The notes below the pieces were generated by a model. That model was not told where the DNA came from. It worked only from the letters and a program-made list of their open reading frames with translations, and ran no database searches. Made by a program: the position numbers and the translations under genes. From assembly GCA_032622095.1 (NCBI GenBank), contig CP136061.1, positions 5,406,734 to 5,470,733 of the forward strand: a DNA stretch of 64,000 nt. Direction: 5' to 3'. Positions 37,587 to 50,000 of the stretch are shown here, piece by piece (the stretch's first letter is position 1; each line of letters begins with the position of its first letter). This stretch comes from Siphonodentalium dalli (Eukaryota; Mollusca; Scaphopoda; Gadilida; Siphonodentaliidae).

Positions 37587-39601
37587 CTGGACACTTTTGC
37601 AACCCTTATTACTCGAAAAGTACCAGGAGTAGCACACTAAAACTTGGTACGTATCTTGGGATCAAAGAGTTGTATGCCATCGTCGCATAACGAATATTGT
37701 CCGCGTTTTCCCCGAGGAGTTATCTCCCTTTATCTGAAAAAATGTCATTTTATTATCTCGGAAATTATAAGGAGCAGAGCATCGAAAATTGGACTGTATG
37801 CACATCTCGATATGCCCTACTGCCCACGGGCATCAGCACTTGTGTCCGCGCTTTCCCTGAGGAGTTACCGCCCATAGTTGGCAAACCTCTATTTGATTGT
37901 ACTCTGTTGTCCTCTTGTATCATTCCAGATAACTGCATGTGGTTTTCATTGTCGTGTTGACCGTTGTCAGTTTAGTCAGAGAAGGAAAATTTGACAGGGT
38001 CGGACATATATTTTGACACTGGGGTGGGGGCAAATGTTTTGAAAAATAAAATTTTGATTGTCATTCATATATTTAAGTTTATGTATTTCCCGAACGAAAA
38101 CAAACTCACACCGGAAAGGATTTTTGAAATCCGAGAAGAAATGCAAGAGTTACGGGCCCTCAAAGTTTGAAATTTGGGCCCATGTGCTTGATAACACATC
38201 TCCTCCGAAGGTATCGAACATAGGATATCATCTGATACGCCAACGTGTGCGGACGGAAGAGAGCACGCGGTGGGCCAAATTTTGCCAGTGTCTGTTCATT
38301 ATTGTGGGTCTGGGGAGGGGTGGTCCGTGGTACCAATTTTTAATTCTTCTCCGAATCAGATGAAACTTGGAATATAACATCTCCAACATCAGTCGATCTC
38401 GAAATTGAAAGAATTTCGAAAATTCATCGAAAACTGACATAATTGCGGGCCCTCAAACTTTGCAATTTTGGACCCATGTGCTTGATAACACATCTCCTCC
38501 GAAGATATCGAACATAGGATGTCATCTGATACGAAAATACGTACGGACTGAAGAGGGCACGCGGTGGGCCAAATTTTGCCAGTGTCGGTTCAGTATTGTG
38601 GGTCAGGGGAGGGGTGGTCCGTGGTACCAATTTTTAATTCTTCTCCGAATCAGATGAAACTTGGAATATAACATCTCCAACATCAGTTGATCTCGAAATT
38701 GAAAGAATTTCGAAAATCCATCGAAAACTGACATAATTGCGGGCCCTCAAACTTTGCAATTTTGGACCCATGTGCTTGATAACACATCTCCTCCGAAGAT
38801 ATCGAACATAGGATGTCATCTGATACGAAAATACGTACAGACTGAAGAGGGCACGCGGTGGGCCAAATTTTGCCAGTGTCGGTTCAGTATTGTGGGTCAG
38901 GGGAGGGGTAGTCCGTGGTACCATTTTGTTAGTCTTCTCCGAATCATATGAAACTTGGAATGTAACATCTACCATATACGTTGATCACGAAGCTGAAAAC
39001 AGATCGTAAATCCGCGTGAAAATGGCGGAGATTTTGGCCATCCAATTTTGAATTTGGCGCCATATGCTTTCCAATAACCAAAGTGTTATTCGGGTTCGAA
39101 TCAGATGAAATTTATGTTGTGCAATCTAGGTCAGCGACAGATCGCAAAACTGAAAACAATTTTAAAATCCGTTGGAAACTAACGGAGTTACGGGCCCTCA
39201 AACTTCGCATTTTGTGCCAGGGTTGATGTTTTCCCAATCCCGTCACCCATTTTCGAGGTAGGGGTGGGGTCACGTCCAAACACTTGAGATCAACCTACAC
39301 ATGTTAGGACAACATATACTCACAATACTTATATTTTCCGTCCCGAAACTGCGATTCTTTCCACTCATGAGTTTCCCTATTATTATACTTCCATGGTGTA
39401 ACCAAGGAAGTATATTGTTTTTCTACTGCGGCCGTTTTCTGTTTAATTGGAAATACTCAAAAACTAATGGGAGGAGGACCGCGAAATCTCTAGCGAATGA
39501 AGGCATCTAAGGTCTACTAAAAATAATGGTATCCGGATGTTGGTCCAATATCTTTTGACAGAGTTATGGCCCTTTTTCGATTATTTTTCATTATTATTAT
39601 A

Positions 39602-39758
39602 CTGGACACTTTTGCAACCCTTATTACTCGAAAAGTACCAGGAGTAGCACACTAAAACTTGGTACGTATCTTGGGATCAAAGAGTTGTATGCCATCGTCG
39701 CATAACGAATATTGTCCGCGTTTTCCCATGTGCTTGATAACACATCTCCTCCGAAGAT
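39602..39758 (+). repeat. Type c partial unit with internal deletion
   Basis: The unit runs from its anchor to CGCGTTTTCCC (about 39727) and then jumps to CATGTGCTTGATAAC, skipping about 470 bp compared with the matching partial at 57970-58596. CCC is present on both sides in the undeleted form, so the deletion joins at a short microhomology. It still ends at the usual GAAGAT exit point. Confidence 0.88.
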
Positions 39759-40527
39759 TCATATTATGCTACACGCGAAACGGAGATGACTTTTGGGAAA
39801 TCCAGAGTCCAAAACGGATCCAAATCGACCTGTCCCAGAAAAGTCGTTCATTTTATTTTCACTTTTTGAAAAAGGCTCCAATAGTTCAACCAAAACTTTT
39901 GGACTTAGAACATTATTTTTTCTCAGTCAAGTGAAAAGAGCTCTTCAAAATAATTCCGCTTATATATATAATATATATTATCTATATATACGCCAAAAAT
40001 TTGTCACTCCCCTCTCTCCGGCTACCCCATTCCCTTGGGATGGAACCTACCTCCGATTCGAATACACCCGTCTTACCGCGGGCCAGTCCCAATCCTCTAC
40101 CTGAGAACCGATAGAACGCCCGTTGAATTCCAACATTCATTTTCAGAGTGGTATATTGGTATGAGTTCATATCGGAACCGTTATAAAGCAAATAACTTGG
40201 ATTTTAATATAAACCCACCTATTCGTAAATTGTGTAGCCCATGGTGTGTGGTAAATTATCATTTTATCGTGTATAGTGTGTCATGAGCTATCTGCGTGCG
40301 TGCATTTCACTTTTGTATTTCTTTCGCATCTTCAACGCATTGCATGTCATATACAAACAAAATACAAACATTACATTAATTTGATCACACAAGCCTTCGT
40401 TATATGGTGTATATTTCTACTAACGTAATGACGACGTATAGCCAATTATTCCATTTGCGATAACAACGATAAACACATAGAAACATGCAAACATCATCAG
40501 TTTCGTAAGAACAATTTCTATATTGTA

Positions 40528-40713
40528 ATAAACCGTAGTATACTGCTGATAGACATTCAATTCTTGCCGTGAGTATATGTCTGCCGAATTAGAAATGACT
40601 CCTTTTATACTTTCGCAAAATAAAACACCACTGATAGTTTCGTACTCCGTCATTTAAGTCTTGTCAAAAAGCAAACGTGAAACAACCGCTCATTATTCCT
40701 ACCATAAAAAAAG
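40528..40713. other. B3-specific sequence replacing the SINE-like pair
   Basis: About 185 bp with no match elsewhere in the window. Short frames only. It stands where the other B blocks carry the tRNA-related dimer. Confidence 0.55.
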
Positions 40714-42263
40714 TTTTGATTGACATTCATCTATTTAAGTATGTGGATTTCCCGAACGAAAACAAACCCACACCGGAAAGGAGTTTTGAAATCCGAGAAG
40801 AAATGCAAGAGTTACGGGCCCTCAAAGTTTGCAATTTGGGCCCATGTGCTTGTGACCACATTTCCTCCGAAGATGTCGAAGTTTGGATGTCAACTGATAC
40901 GCCAACGTGTGCGGACGGAAGAGGGCACGCGGTGGGCCAAATTTTGCCAGTTTCGGTTCATTATTGTGGGTCTGGGGAGGGGTGGTCCGTGGTACCAATT
41001 TTTAATTCTTCTCGGAATCAGATGAAACTTGGAATATAACATTTGCAACATCAGCCGATCTAGAAACTGAAAGAATTTCGAAAATCCATCGAAAACTGAA
41101 CTAATTGCAGGCCGTCAAACTTTGCAATTTTGGGCCCATGTTCTTGTCACCACATATCCTCCGAAGATATCGAACATACGATGTCATCTGAAATGCAAAT
41201 GTGTGCGGACTGAAGAGGGCACGCGTGGGCCAAATTTTGACAGTGTCGGTTCATTATTGTGGGTCTGATGAGGGCTGGTCCGTGGTACCAATTTTGTATT
41301 CTTCTCCGAATCAGATGAAACTTGGAATATAACATCTGCAACATCAGCCGATCTCGAAGCTGAAAACAGATCGTAAATCCGTTGGAAAATGGCGGAGATT
41401 TTAGCCGTCAAGTTTGAATTTGAGCCCATATGCTTTCCAATAATCAAAGTGTTATCCGCCTCCAAATCAGATGTAATTTACAATCTATGTCAGTAGCAAA
41501 TCACAAAACTGGAAACAATTTTAAAATCCGTTGGAAACTAACGGAGTTACAGGGCCTCAAACTTAGCATTTTGTGCCAGGGGTTGATGTTTTCCCAATCC
41601 CGTCACCCAATTTCGAGGCAGGGGTGGGGTCACGTCCAAACACTTGGGATCAACCTACACATGTTAGGAAAACATATAATCACCATACTTCATATTTTCC
41701 GTCCATAAACTGCGATTCTTTCCACTCATGATTGTCCCTATTATTATACTTCCATGGTGTAACCAAGGAAGTATATTGTTTTTGTACTGGTGCCGTTTTC
41801 CGTTTATTTGGAAATACTCAAAAAGTAATTGCACTAGAAACACGAAACCTGTAGTGAATATGTAGGCATCTGAGGTCTACTAAAAATAAAGGTATCCGCA
41901 TGTCGGTCCAATGTTTCTTGGCGGAGTTATGTCCCTTTTACGATTATTTTTCACTATTATTATTATTATTATACTCAACACTTTTGCAACGCCCAAATCT
42001 CTGAAAGTATTAGGATTAGGAAACTGAAGGTTGGTAAGTATGTTGGGGTAAATGAGTTCTATGCCTTTGGCCCATAACGAATATTGTCCGCGATTACCCC
42101 GCGGAGTTATCTCCCTTTATATGAAAACATGTCATTTTATTATCTCGGAAATTATAAGGAGCAGAGCATCGAAAATTGGACCGTATGCACGCCTCGATAT
42201 GCCCTACTGCCCACGGGCATCAAAACTTGTGTCCGCGCTTTCCCTGAGGAGTTACCGCCCATA
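40714..42263 (+). repeat. Embedded, diverged A-family fragment in B3
   Basis: The sequence enters an A unit at TTTTGATTGACATTCAT (unit position about 466) and runs through the ~294 bp subrepeats, the palindrome (41745-41775) and the module. It then starts a second unit at 41974 (CTCAACACTTTTGCAACGCC) that stops at the second GAGTTA box (GTTACCGCCCATA, 42263). The stop point matches that of the old copy at 27558-27830. Confidence 0.85.
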
Positions 42264-42302
42264 AATAGAGACACACTATACACCAGGATGAATAAACCAA
42301 GG

Positions 42303-42327
42303 TTTTTTTTTTTTTTTTTTTTTTTTT
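42303..42327 (+). repeat. 25 bp poly-T run
   Basis: An uninterrupted T run sits between the truncated A-family unit and the S leader. On the minus strand it would be a poly-A tail-like sequence. The equivalent position near 27867 is T-rich but interrupted. Confidence 0.9.
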
Positions 42328-42344
42328 ATAAGTACAGAGCTTTA

Positions 42345-43420
42345 AATTTTTTATTGCATATTCCGAATTGGACGAGTGATGCTGACCCGAATATACCGCG
42401 TAAAAATGTTTTTTCCCAGGACTTTCCGTGTTACCGGGTTACGAAATAATGCACCTATTTTTCCCGCCAAATCCAAACTGGCTTATTAAAGAGCAAGATA
42501 ATGTCGTAGCAGGTACATTGATATACTGTATGTACGTCCCAACAGTTTGACCGCTATACTTTAAAAGTAACCTGCCCAACGGAGAATGCGAGTCGGGGTG
42601 GGTTGATACTTTATGAAAATTCCACGAAAATTGCAAAGGGGGGAAAATTCAAACATCGAGATAATTTTTTTTTGACAAGTACATCTGATGGGTAGTGTTC
42701 ACGCGCATCTACAGTGTGATTTTCTATTTTCCAGATGGAACGGTTTACTCGTGACAACGCTATATAACATAAATATGCATACTTCAGTAGTATATCACTA
42801 ACATAGTTTTAGCCCCAAATCCAAACGGGCTAATGAAGGAGCGAGTTTAATGCAGTGGCATGTAAGCCGGTATACTATAGGTTCGCCTCCAAAATTTGAC
42901 CTCTCTACTATAAACGCAACCCGCTCAACGGAGTGTTTGTGTCGGGGTGTGTTCAGATTTGGCAAATCCACCGAAAATCAAATGGGGAAAATTACTCCGA
43001 AAATCAGATATTGAGATAAAAACTTTTCGACGAGTGGATGTCATTAATAGTATCTAAACGCAAGATTAGTATGCTTTTCAAAGTTTCAGAGTGGACGGTT
43101 TAACCCTGGTAGCGTGTAATGTTAACTGGTGATATATATTACTCAAATGCAAATGCAAACGGACTTATCAATGAGCAAGGCAAATGCATCAATATGTTCA
43201 CCGATATACTATTGGTATGTCCGCTCTACTATAAAAGTAACCCGTCCAACGGAGAGGTGGCGTACCCCCCGGGGAGGGTCGACGCTTTTGGTAAATTACG
43301 CCGAAACTCGTAAACGGGAAAAAATGGAAAATCGCGACACAAGTGTTTTATATTTTGAGCACTGCATGTATTTGGTAGTATATAAGGACATCATTAGTTT
43401 TAGAGCGGACGGGTAAGCAC
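42345..43420 (+). repeat. S leader and S satellite monomers in B3
   Basis: The leader (TTTTTTATTGCATATTCCG...) is followed by monomers starting near 42467, 42815 and 43150 (spacing 348 and ~335 bp). These are the best preserved S monomers here, with the full series AATGAAGGAGCGAGTTTAATG-like start, TTTGACCGCTATAC, GCAACC, GTGTTCACGCGC and CTCGTGACAACGCTATATAAC. Frames of 64-95 codons are not convincing. Confidence 0.8.
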
Positions 43421-43994
43421 TCATCTAGCATTATCGATTTTGATATAGTTATCTCTCGATTACAGTTAACTCTATTACAAAGACGTTAATGACTATTGTG
43501 TAGCGATAACGCATTGAATACTAATTCATTAATTAACCAAGCGGTCTTTCTTCCGCCAATAAAAACTAAAAGATTCTGAATCCGAAACTGAAATAACTAT
43601 CAAATAAACGCGAAATAACAGAGTTATGGTACATTAATATGCTTTGCGCAGTTTTGATCTACATGTCGATTACGATATAATCAGACACGCCAAATGACCA
43701 TTGAATATGATATGGGCGTCCTGGAGAGGGGTTATACTAGCTCTAAAATGTATGCCTACCGAATAAAAATGAATTGTTTGGCTGGGGTGAATGCTGGCTC
43801 AGTTGGTCACGACCATGATGCAATAGAATGTCATTAATCATCCACGGTGGGTCGAACAAAATGACATAAACCTTTGGAATATATATCTTATTTATAAATG
43901 TCAATGCAAGTTTACCATCAGATCACACAGCACAAATATGAATTCGAATGGAATGGAACACACCTATACGCATAACATACATATGGAATGGGAT
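43421..43994. other. B3 distal segment, largely unassigned
   Basis: AT-rich, with one possible tRNA-like relic (see 43786-43862). Its end (GGAATGGAACACACC) resembles the sequence just before the left end at 29013. No gene seen. Confidence 0.5.
43786..43862 (+). pseudogene. Possible degenerate tRNA-like relic
   Basis: TGGCTCAGTTGG (43795-43806) fits the Pol III A-box consensus exactly, and GGGTCGAACAA (43849-43859) is a degraded B box at a plausible distance. No acceptor or anticodon stem can be drawn, so this is at most an old tRNA-derived sequence and may be chance. Confidence 0.3.
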
Positions 43995-44035
43995 ACCATG
44001 GAAGTATATCTGATTCCATGGAATCTGACCTCTAG
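43995..44035 (+). repeat. Left-end element before A4
   Basis: Same 41 bp as at 15133 and 35591, although the sequence further upstream is different from that in B1, B2, B4 and B5. The shared block therefore begins at or just before GATACCATGG. Confidence 0.88.
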
Positions 44036-47000
44036 TTATTATTATTATTATACTACAGTATTTTTCAACGCCCAAATCTCGGAATGTATTAGTACTAGAA
44101 AACACAAGTTTGGTAAGTATGTTGGGGTAAATGAGTTCTATGCCTTTGGCTCATAACGGATATTGTCCGCATTTACCCCGTGGAGTTATCTCCCTTTATA
44201 TGAAAAAATGTCATTTTATTATCTCGGAAATTATAAGGAGCAGAGCATTGAAAATTGGACTGTATGCACATCTCGATATGCCCTACTGCCCACGGGCATC
44301 AGAACTTGTGTCCGCGCTTTCCCTGAGGAGTTACCGCCCATAGTTGGCAAACCTCTATTTGATTGTACTCTGTTGTCCTCTTGTATCATTCCAGATAACT
44401 GCATGTGGTTTTCATAGTCGTGTTGACCGTTGTCAGTTTAGTCAGAGAAGGAAATTTTGACAGGGTCGGACATATATTTTGACACTGGGGTGGGGGGCAA
44501 ATTGTTTGCAAAATAAAATTTTGATTGACATTCATATATTTAAGTTTATGTATTTCCCGAACGAAAACAAACTCATACCGGAAAGGATTTTTGAAATCCG
44601 AGAAGAAATGCAAGAGTTACGGGCCCTCAAAGTTTGCAATTTGGGCCCATGTGCTTGATAACACATCTCCTCCGAAGATGTCGAAGTTTGGATGTCAGCT
44701 GATACGCCAACGTGTGCGGACGGAAGAGGGCACGCGGTGGGCCAAATTTTGCCAGTGTCGGTTCATTATTGTGGGTCTGGGGAGGGGTGGTCCGTGGTAC
44801 CAATTTTTAATTCTTCTCGGAATCAGATGAAACTTGGAATATAACATCTGCAACATCAGCCGATCTAGAAACTGGAAAAATTTCGAAAATCCATCGAAAA
44901 CTAAAAGAATCGCGGGCCCTCAAACTTTGCAATTTTGGGCCCATGTGCTTGATAACACATCTCCTCCGAAGATATCGAACATAGGATGTCATCTGATACG
45001 AAAATGCGTACGGACTGGAGACGGCACGCGGTGGGCCAAATTTTGCCAGTGTCGGTTCATTATTGTGGGTCTGGGGAGGGGTGGTCCGTGGTGCCGAATT
45101 TTAATTCTTCTCGGAATCAGATGAAACTTGGAATATAATATCTGCAACATCAGCCGATCTCGAAGCTGAACACAGATCGTAAATACGTTGGAAAATGGCG
45201 GAGATTTTGGCCGTACAAGTTTGAATTTGGGCCCATATGCTTTCCAATAATCAAAGTGTTATCCGTCTCCAAATCAGATGAAATTTATACTATGCAATCT
45301 ATGTCAGCCGCAAATCACAAAACTGGAAACAACTTTAAAATCCGTTGGAAACTGACGAAGTTACGGGGCCTCAAACTTAGCAGTTTGTGCCAGGGGTTGA
45401 TGTTTTCCCAATCCCGTCACCCAATTTCGAGGCAGGGGTGGGGTCACGTCCAAACACTTGAGATCAACCTACACATATTAGGACAACATATAATCACCAT
45501 ACTTCATATTTTCCGTCCATAAACTGCGATTCTTTCCACTCATGATTGATCCTATTATTATACTTCCATGGTGTAACCAAGGAAGTATATTGTTTTTCTA
45601 CTGCGGCCGTTTTCTGTTTAATTGGAAATACTCAGAAACTAATGGGAGGAGGACCGCGAAATCTCTAGCGAATGAAGGCATCTAAGGTCTACTAAAAATA
45701 ATGGTATCCGGATGTTGGTCCAATATCTTTTAACAGAGTTATGGCCCTTTTTCGATTATTTTTCATTATTATTATACTTCCATGGTGTAACCAAGGAAGT
45801 ATATTGTTTTTCTACTGCGGCCGTTTTCTGTTTAATTGGAAATACTCAGAAACTAATGGGAGGAGGACCGCGAAATCTCTAGCGAATGAAGGCATCTAAG
45901 GTCTACTAAAAATAATGGTATCCGGATGTTGGTCCAATATCTTTTAACAGAGTTATGGCCCTTTTTCGATTATTTTTCATTATTATTATTATTATTATAC
46001 TACAGTATTTTTCAACGCCCAAATCTCGGAATGTATTAGTACTAGAAAACTCAAGTTTGGTAAGTATGTTGGGGTAAATGAGTTCTATGCCTTTGGCTCA
46101 TAACGGATATTGTCCGCATTTACCCCGTAGAGTTATCTCCCTTTATATGAAAAAATGTCATTTTATTATCTCGGAAATTATAAGGAGCAGAGCATCGAAA
46201 ATTGGACTGTATACACATCTCGATATGCCCTACTGCCCACGGGCATCAGAACTTGTGTCCGCGCTTTCCCTGAGGAGTTACCGCCCATAGTTGGCAAACC
46301 TCTATTTGATTGTACTCTGTTGTCCTCTTGTATCATTCCAGATAACTGCATGTGGTTTTCATAGTCGTGTTGACCGTTGTCAGTTTAGTCAGAGAAGGAA
46401 ATTTTGACAGGGTCAGACATATATTTTGACACTGGGGTGGGGGGCAAATTGTTTGCAAAATAAAATTTTGATTGACATTCATATATTTAAGTTTATGTAT
46501 TTCCCGAACGAAAACAAACTCATACCGGAAAGGATTTTTGAAATCCGAGAAGAAATGCAAGAGTTACGGGCCCTCAAAGTTTGCAATTTGGGCCCATGTG
46601 CTTGTCCTCACATCTCCTCCGAAGATATCGAACATAGGATATCATCTGATACGCCAACGTGTGCGGACGGAAGAGAGCACGCGGTGGGCCAAATTTTGCC
46701 AGTGTCTGTTCATTATTGTGGGTCTGGGGAGGGGTGGTCCGTGGTACCAATTTTTAATTCTTCTCGGAATCAGATGAAACTTGGAATATAACATCTGCAA
46801 CATCAGCCGATCTAGAAACTGGAAGAATTTCGAAAATCCATCGAAAACTAAAAGAATCGCGGGCCCTCAAACTTTGCAATTTTGGGCCCATGTGCTTGAT
46901 AACACATCTCCTCCGAAGATATCGAACATAGGATGTCATCTGATACGAAAATGCGTACGGACTGGAGACGGCACGCGGTGGGCCAAATTTTGCCAGTGTC

Positions 47001-50000
47001 GGTTCATTATTGTGGGTCTGGGGAGGGGTGGTCCGTGGTGCCGAATTTTAATTCTTCTCGGAATCAGATGAAACTTGGAATATAATATCTGCAACATCAG
47101 CCGATCTCGAAGCTGAAGACAGATCGTAAATACGTTGGAAAATGGCGGAGATTTTGGCCGTACAAGTTTGAATTTGGGCCCATATGCTTTCCAATAATCA
47201 AAGTGTTATCCGTCTCCAAATCAGATGAAATTTATACTATGCAATCTATGTCAGCCGCAAATCACAAAACTGGAAACAACTTTAAAATCCGTTGGAAACT
47301 GACGAAGTTACGGGGCCTCAAACTTAGCAGTTTGTGCCAGGGGTTGATGTTTTCCCAATCCCGTCACCCAATTTCGAGGCAGGGGTGGGGTCACGTCCAA
47401 ACACTTGAGATCAACCTACACATATTAGGACAACATATAATCTCCATACTTCATATTTTCCGTCCATAAACTGCGATTCTTTCCACTCATGATTGATCCT
47501 ATTATTATACTTCCATGGTGTAACCAAGGAAGTATATTGTTTTTCTACTGCGGCCGTTTTCTGTTTAATTGGAAATACTCAGAAACTAATGGGAGGAGGA
47601 CCGCGAAATCTCTAGCGAATGAAGGCATCTAAGGTCTACTAAAAATAATGGTATCCGGATGTTGGTCCAATATCTTTTAACAGAGTTATGGCCCTTTTTC
47701 GATTATTTTTCATTATTATTATTATTATTATACTACAGTATTTTTCAACGCCCAAATCTCGGAATGTATTAGTACTAGAAAACTCAAGTTTGGTAAGTAT
47801 GTTGGGGTAAATGAGTTCTATGCCTTTGGCTCATAACGGATATTGTCCGCATTTACCCCGTAGAGTTATCTCCCTTTATATGAAAAAATGTCATTTTATT
47901 ATCTCGGAAATTATAAGGAGCAGAGCATCGAAAATTGGACTGTATACACATCTCGATATGCCCTACTGCCCACGGGCATCAGAACTTGTGTCCGCGCTTT
48001 CCCTGAGGAGTTACCGCCCATAGTTGGCAAACCTCTATTTGATTGTACTCTGTTGTCCTCTTGTATCATTCCAGATAACTGCATGTGGTTTTCATAGTCG
48101 TGTTGACCGTTGTCAGTTTAGTCAGAGAAGGAAATTTTGACAGGGTCAGACATATATTTTGACACTGGGGTGGGGGGCAAATTGTTTGCAAAATAAAATT
48201 TTGATTGACATTCATATATTTAAGTTTATGTATTTCCCGAACGAAAACAAACTCATACCGGAAAGGATTTTTGAAATCCGAGAAGAAATGCAAGAGTTAC
48301 GGGCCCTCAAAGTTTGCAATTTGGGCCCATGTGCTTGTCCTCACATCTCCTCCGAAGATATCGAACATAGGATATCATCTGATACGCCAACGTGTGCGGA
48401 CGGAAGAGAGCACGCGGTGGGCCAAATTTTGCCAGTGTCTGTTCATTATTGTGGGTCTGGGGAGGGGTGGTCCGTGGTACCAATTTTTAATTCTTCTCGG
48501 AATCAGATGAAACTTGGAATATAACATCTGCAACATCAGCCGATCTAGAAACTGGAAGAATTTCGAAAATCCATCGAAAACTAAAAGAATCGCGGGCCCT
48601 CAAACTTTGCAATTTTGGGCCCATGTGCTTGATAACACATCTCCTCCGAAGATATCGAACATAGGATGTCATCTGATACGAAAATGCGTACGGACTGGAG
48701 ACGGCACGCGGTGGGCCAAATTTTGCCAGTGTCGGTTCATTATTGTGGGTCTGGGGAGGGGTGGTCCGTGGTGCCGAATTTTAATTCTTCTCGGAATCAG
48801 ATGAAACTTGGAATATAATATCTGCAACATCAGCCGATCTCGAAGCTGAAGACAGATCGTAAATACGTTGGAAAATGGCGGAGATTTTGGCCGTACAAGT
48901 TTGAATTTGGGCCCATATGCTTTCCAATAATCAAAGTGTTATCCGTCTCCAAATCAGATGAAATTTATACTATGCAATCTATGTCAGCCGCAAATCACAA
49001 AACTGGAAACAACTTTAAAATCCGTTGGAAACTGACGAAGTTACGGGGCCTCAAACTTAGCAGTTTGTGCCAGGGGTTGATGTTTTCCCAATCCCGTCAC
49101 CCAATTTCGAGGCAGGGGTGGGGTCACGTCCAAACACTTGAGATCAACCTACACATATTAGGACAACATATAATCTCCATACTTCATATTTTCCGTCCAT
49201 AAACTGCGATTCTTTCCACTCATGATTGATCCTATTATTATACTTCCATGGTGTAACCAAGGAAGTATATTGTTTTTCTACTGCGGCCGTTTTCTGTTTA
49301 ATTGGAAATACTCAGAAACTAATGGGAGGAGGACCGCGAAATCTCTAGCGAATGAAGGCATCTAAGGTCTACTAAAAATAATGGTATCCGGATGTTGGTC
49401 CAATATCTTTTAACAGAGTTATGGCCCTTTTTCGATTATTTTTCATTATTATTATTATTATTATACTACAGTATTTTTCAACGCCCAAATCTCGGAATGT
49501 ATTAGTACTAGAAAACTCAAGTTTGGTAAGTATGTTGGGGTAAATGAGTTCTATGCCTTTGGCTCATAACGGATATTGTCCGCATTTACCCCGTAGAGTT
49601 ATCTCCCTTTATATGAAAAAATGTCATTTTATTATCTCGGAAATTATAAGGAGCAGAGCATCGAAAATTGGACTGTATACACATCTCGATATGCCCTACT
49701 GCCCACGGGCATCAGAACTTGTGTCCGCGCTTTCCCTGAGGAGTTACCGCCCATAGTTGGCAAACCTCTATTTGATTGTACTCTGTTGTCCTCTTGTATC
49801 ATTCCAGATAACTGCATGTGGTTTTCATAGTCGTGTTGACCGTTGTCAGTTTAGTCAGAGAAGGAAATTTTGACAGGGTCAGACATATATTTTGACACTG
49901 GGGTGGGGGGCAAATTGTTTGCAAAATAAAATTTTGATTGACATTCATATATTTAAGTTTATGTATTTCCCGAACGAAAACAAACTCATACCGGAAAGGA

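Larger units (their letters stand above)
35632..39758 (+). repeat. Array A3: type b unit followed by type c units
   Basis: Units: 35649-37586 (type b, 1938 bp, doubled hairpin module), 37587-39601 (type c, 2015 bp) and a deleted partial at 39602-39758. Type c starts CTGGACACTTTTGCAACCC, clearly different from CTACAGTATTTTTC. The type c unit has an extra ~294 bp subrepeat: near-identical copies with GCAATTTTGGACCC start at 38460 and 38754. Confidence 0.95.
39759..43994 (+). repeat. Block B3: divergent hybrid block
   Basis: The first ~770 bp (39759 to about 40527) align with B1 with many substitutions and small deletions. After TATATTGT the tRNA-related pair is absent and ~185 bp of unrelated sequence follows. 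Then come an embedded A-family fragment (40714-42263), a poly-T run, an S leader and monomers (to about 43410), and unassigned sequence up to the left end at 43995. No gene recognised. Confidence 0.85.

Noticed and set aside
42303-42327. Poly-A tail of a retrogene or LINE (minus strand)
   Set aside because: There is no coding sequence or reverse transcriptase upstream on the minus strand, and no target-site duplication was seen. It is recorded only as a poly-T run.
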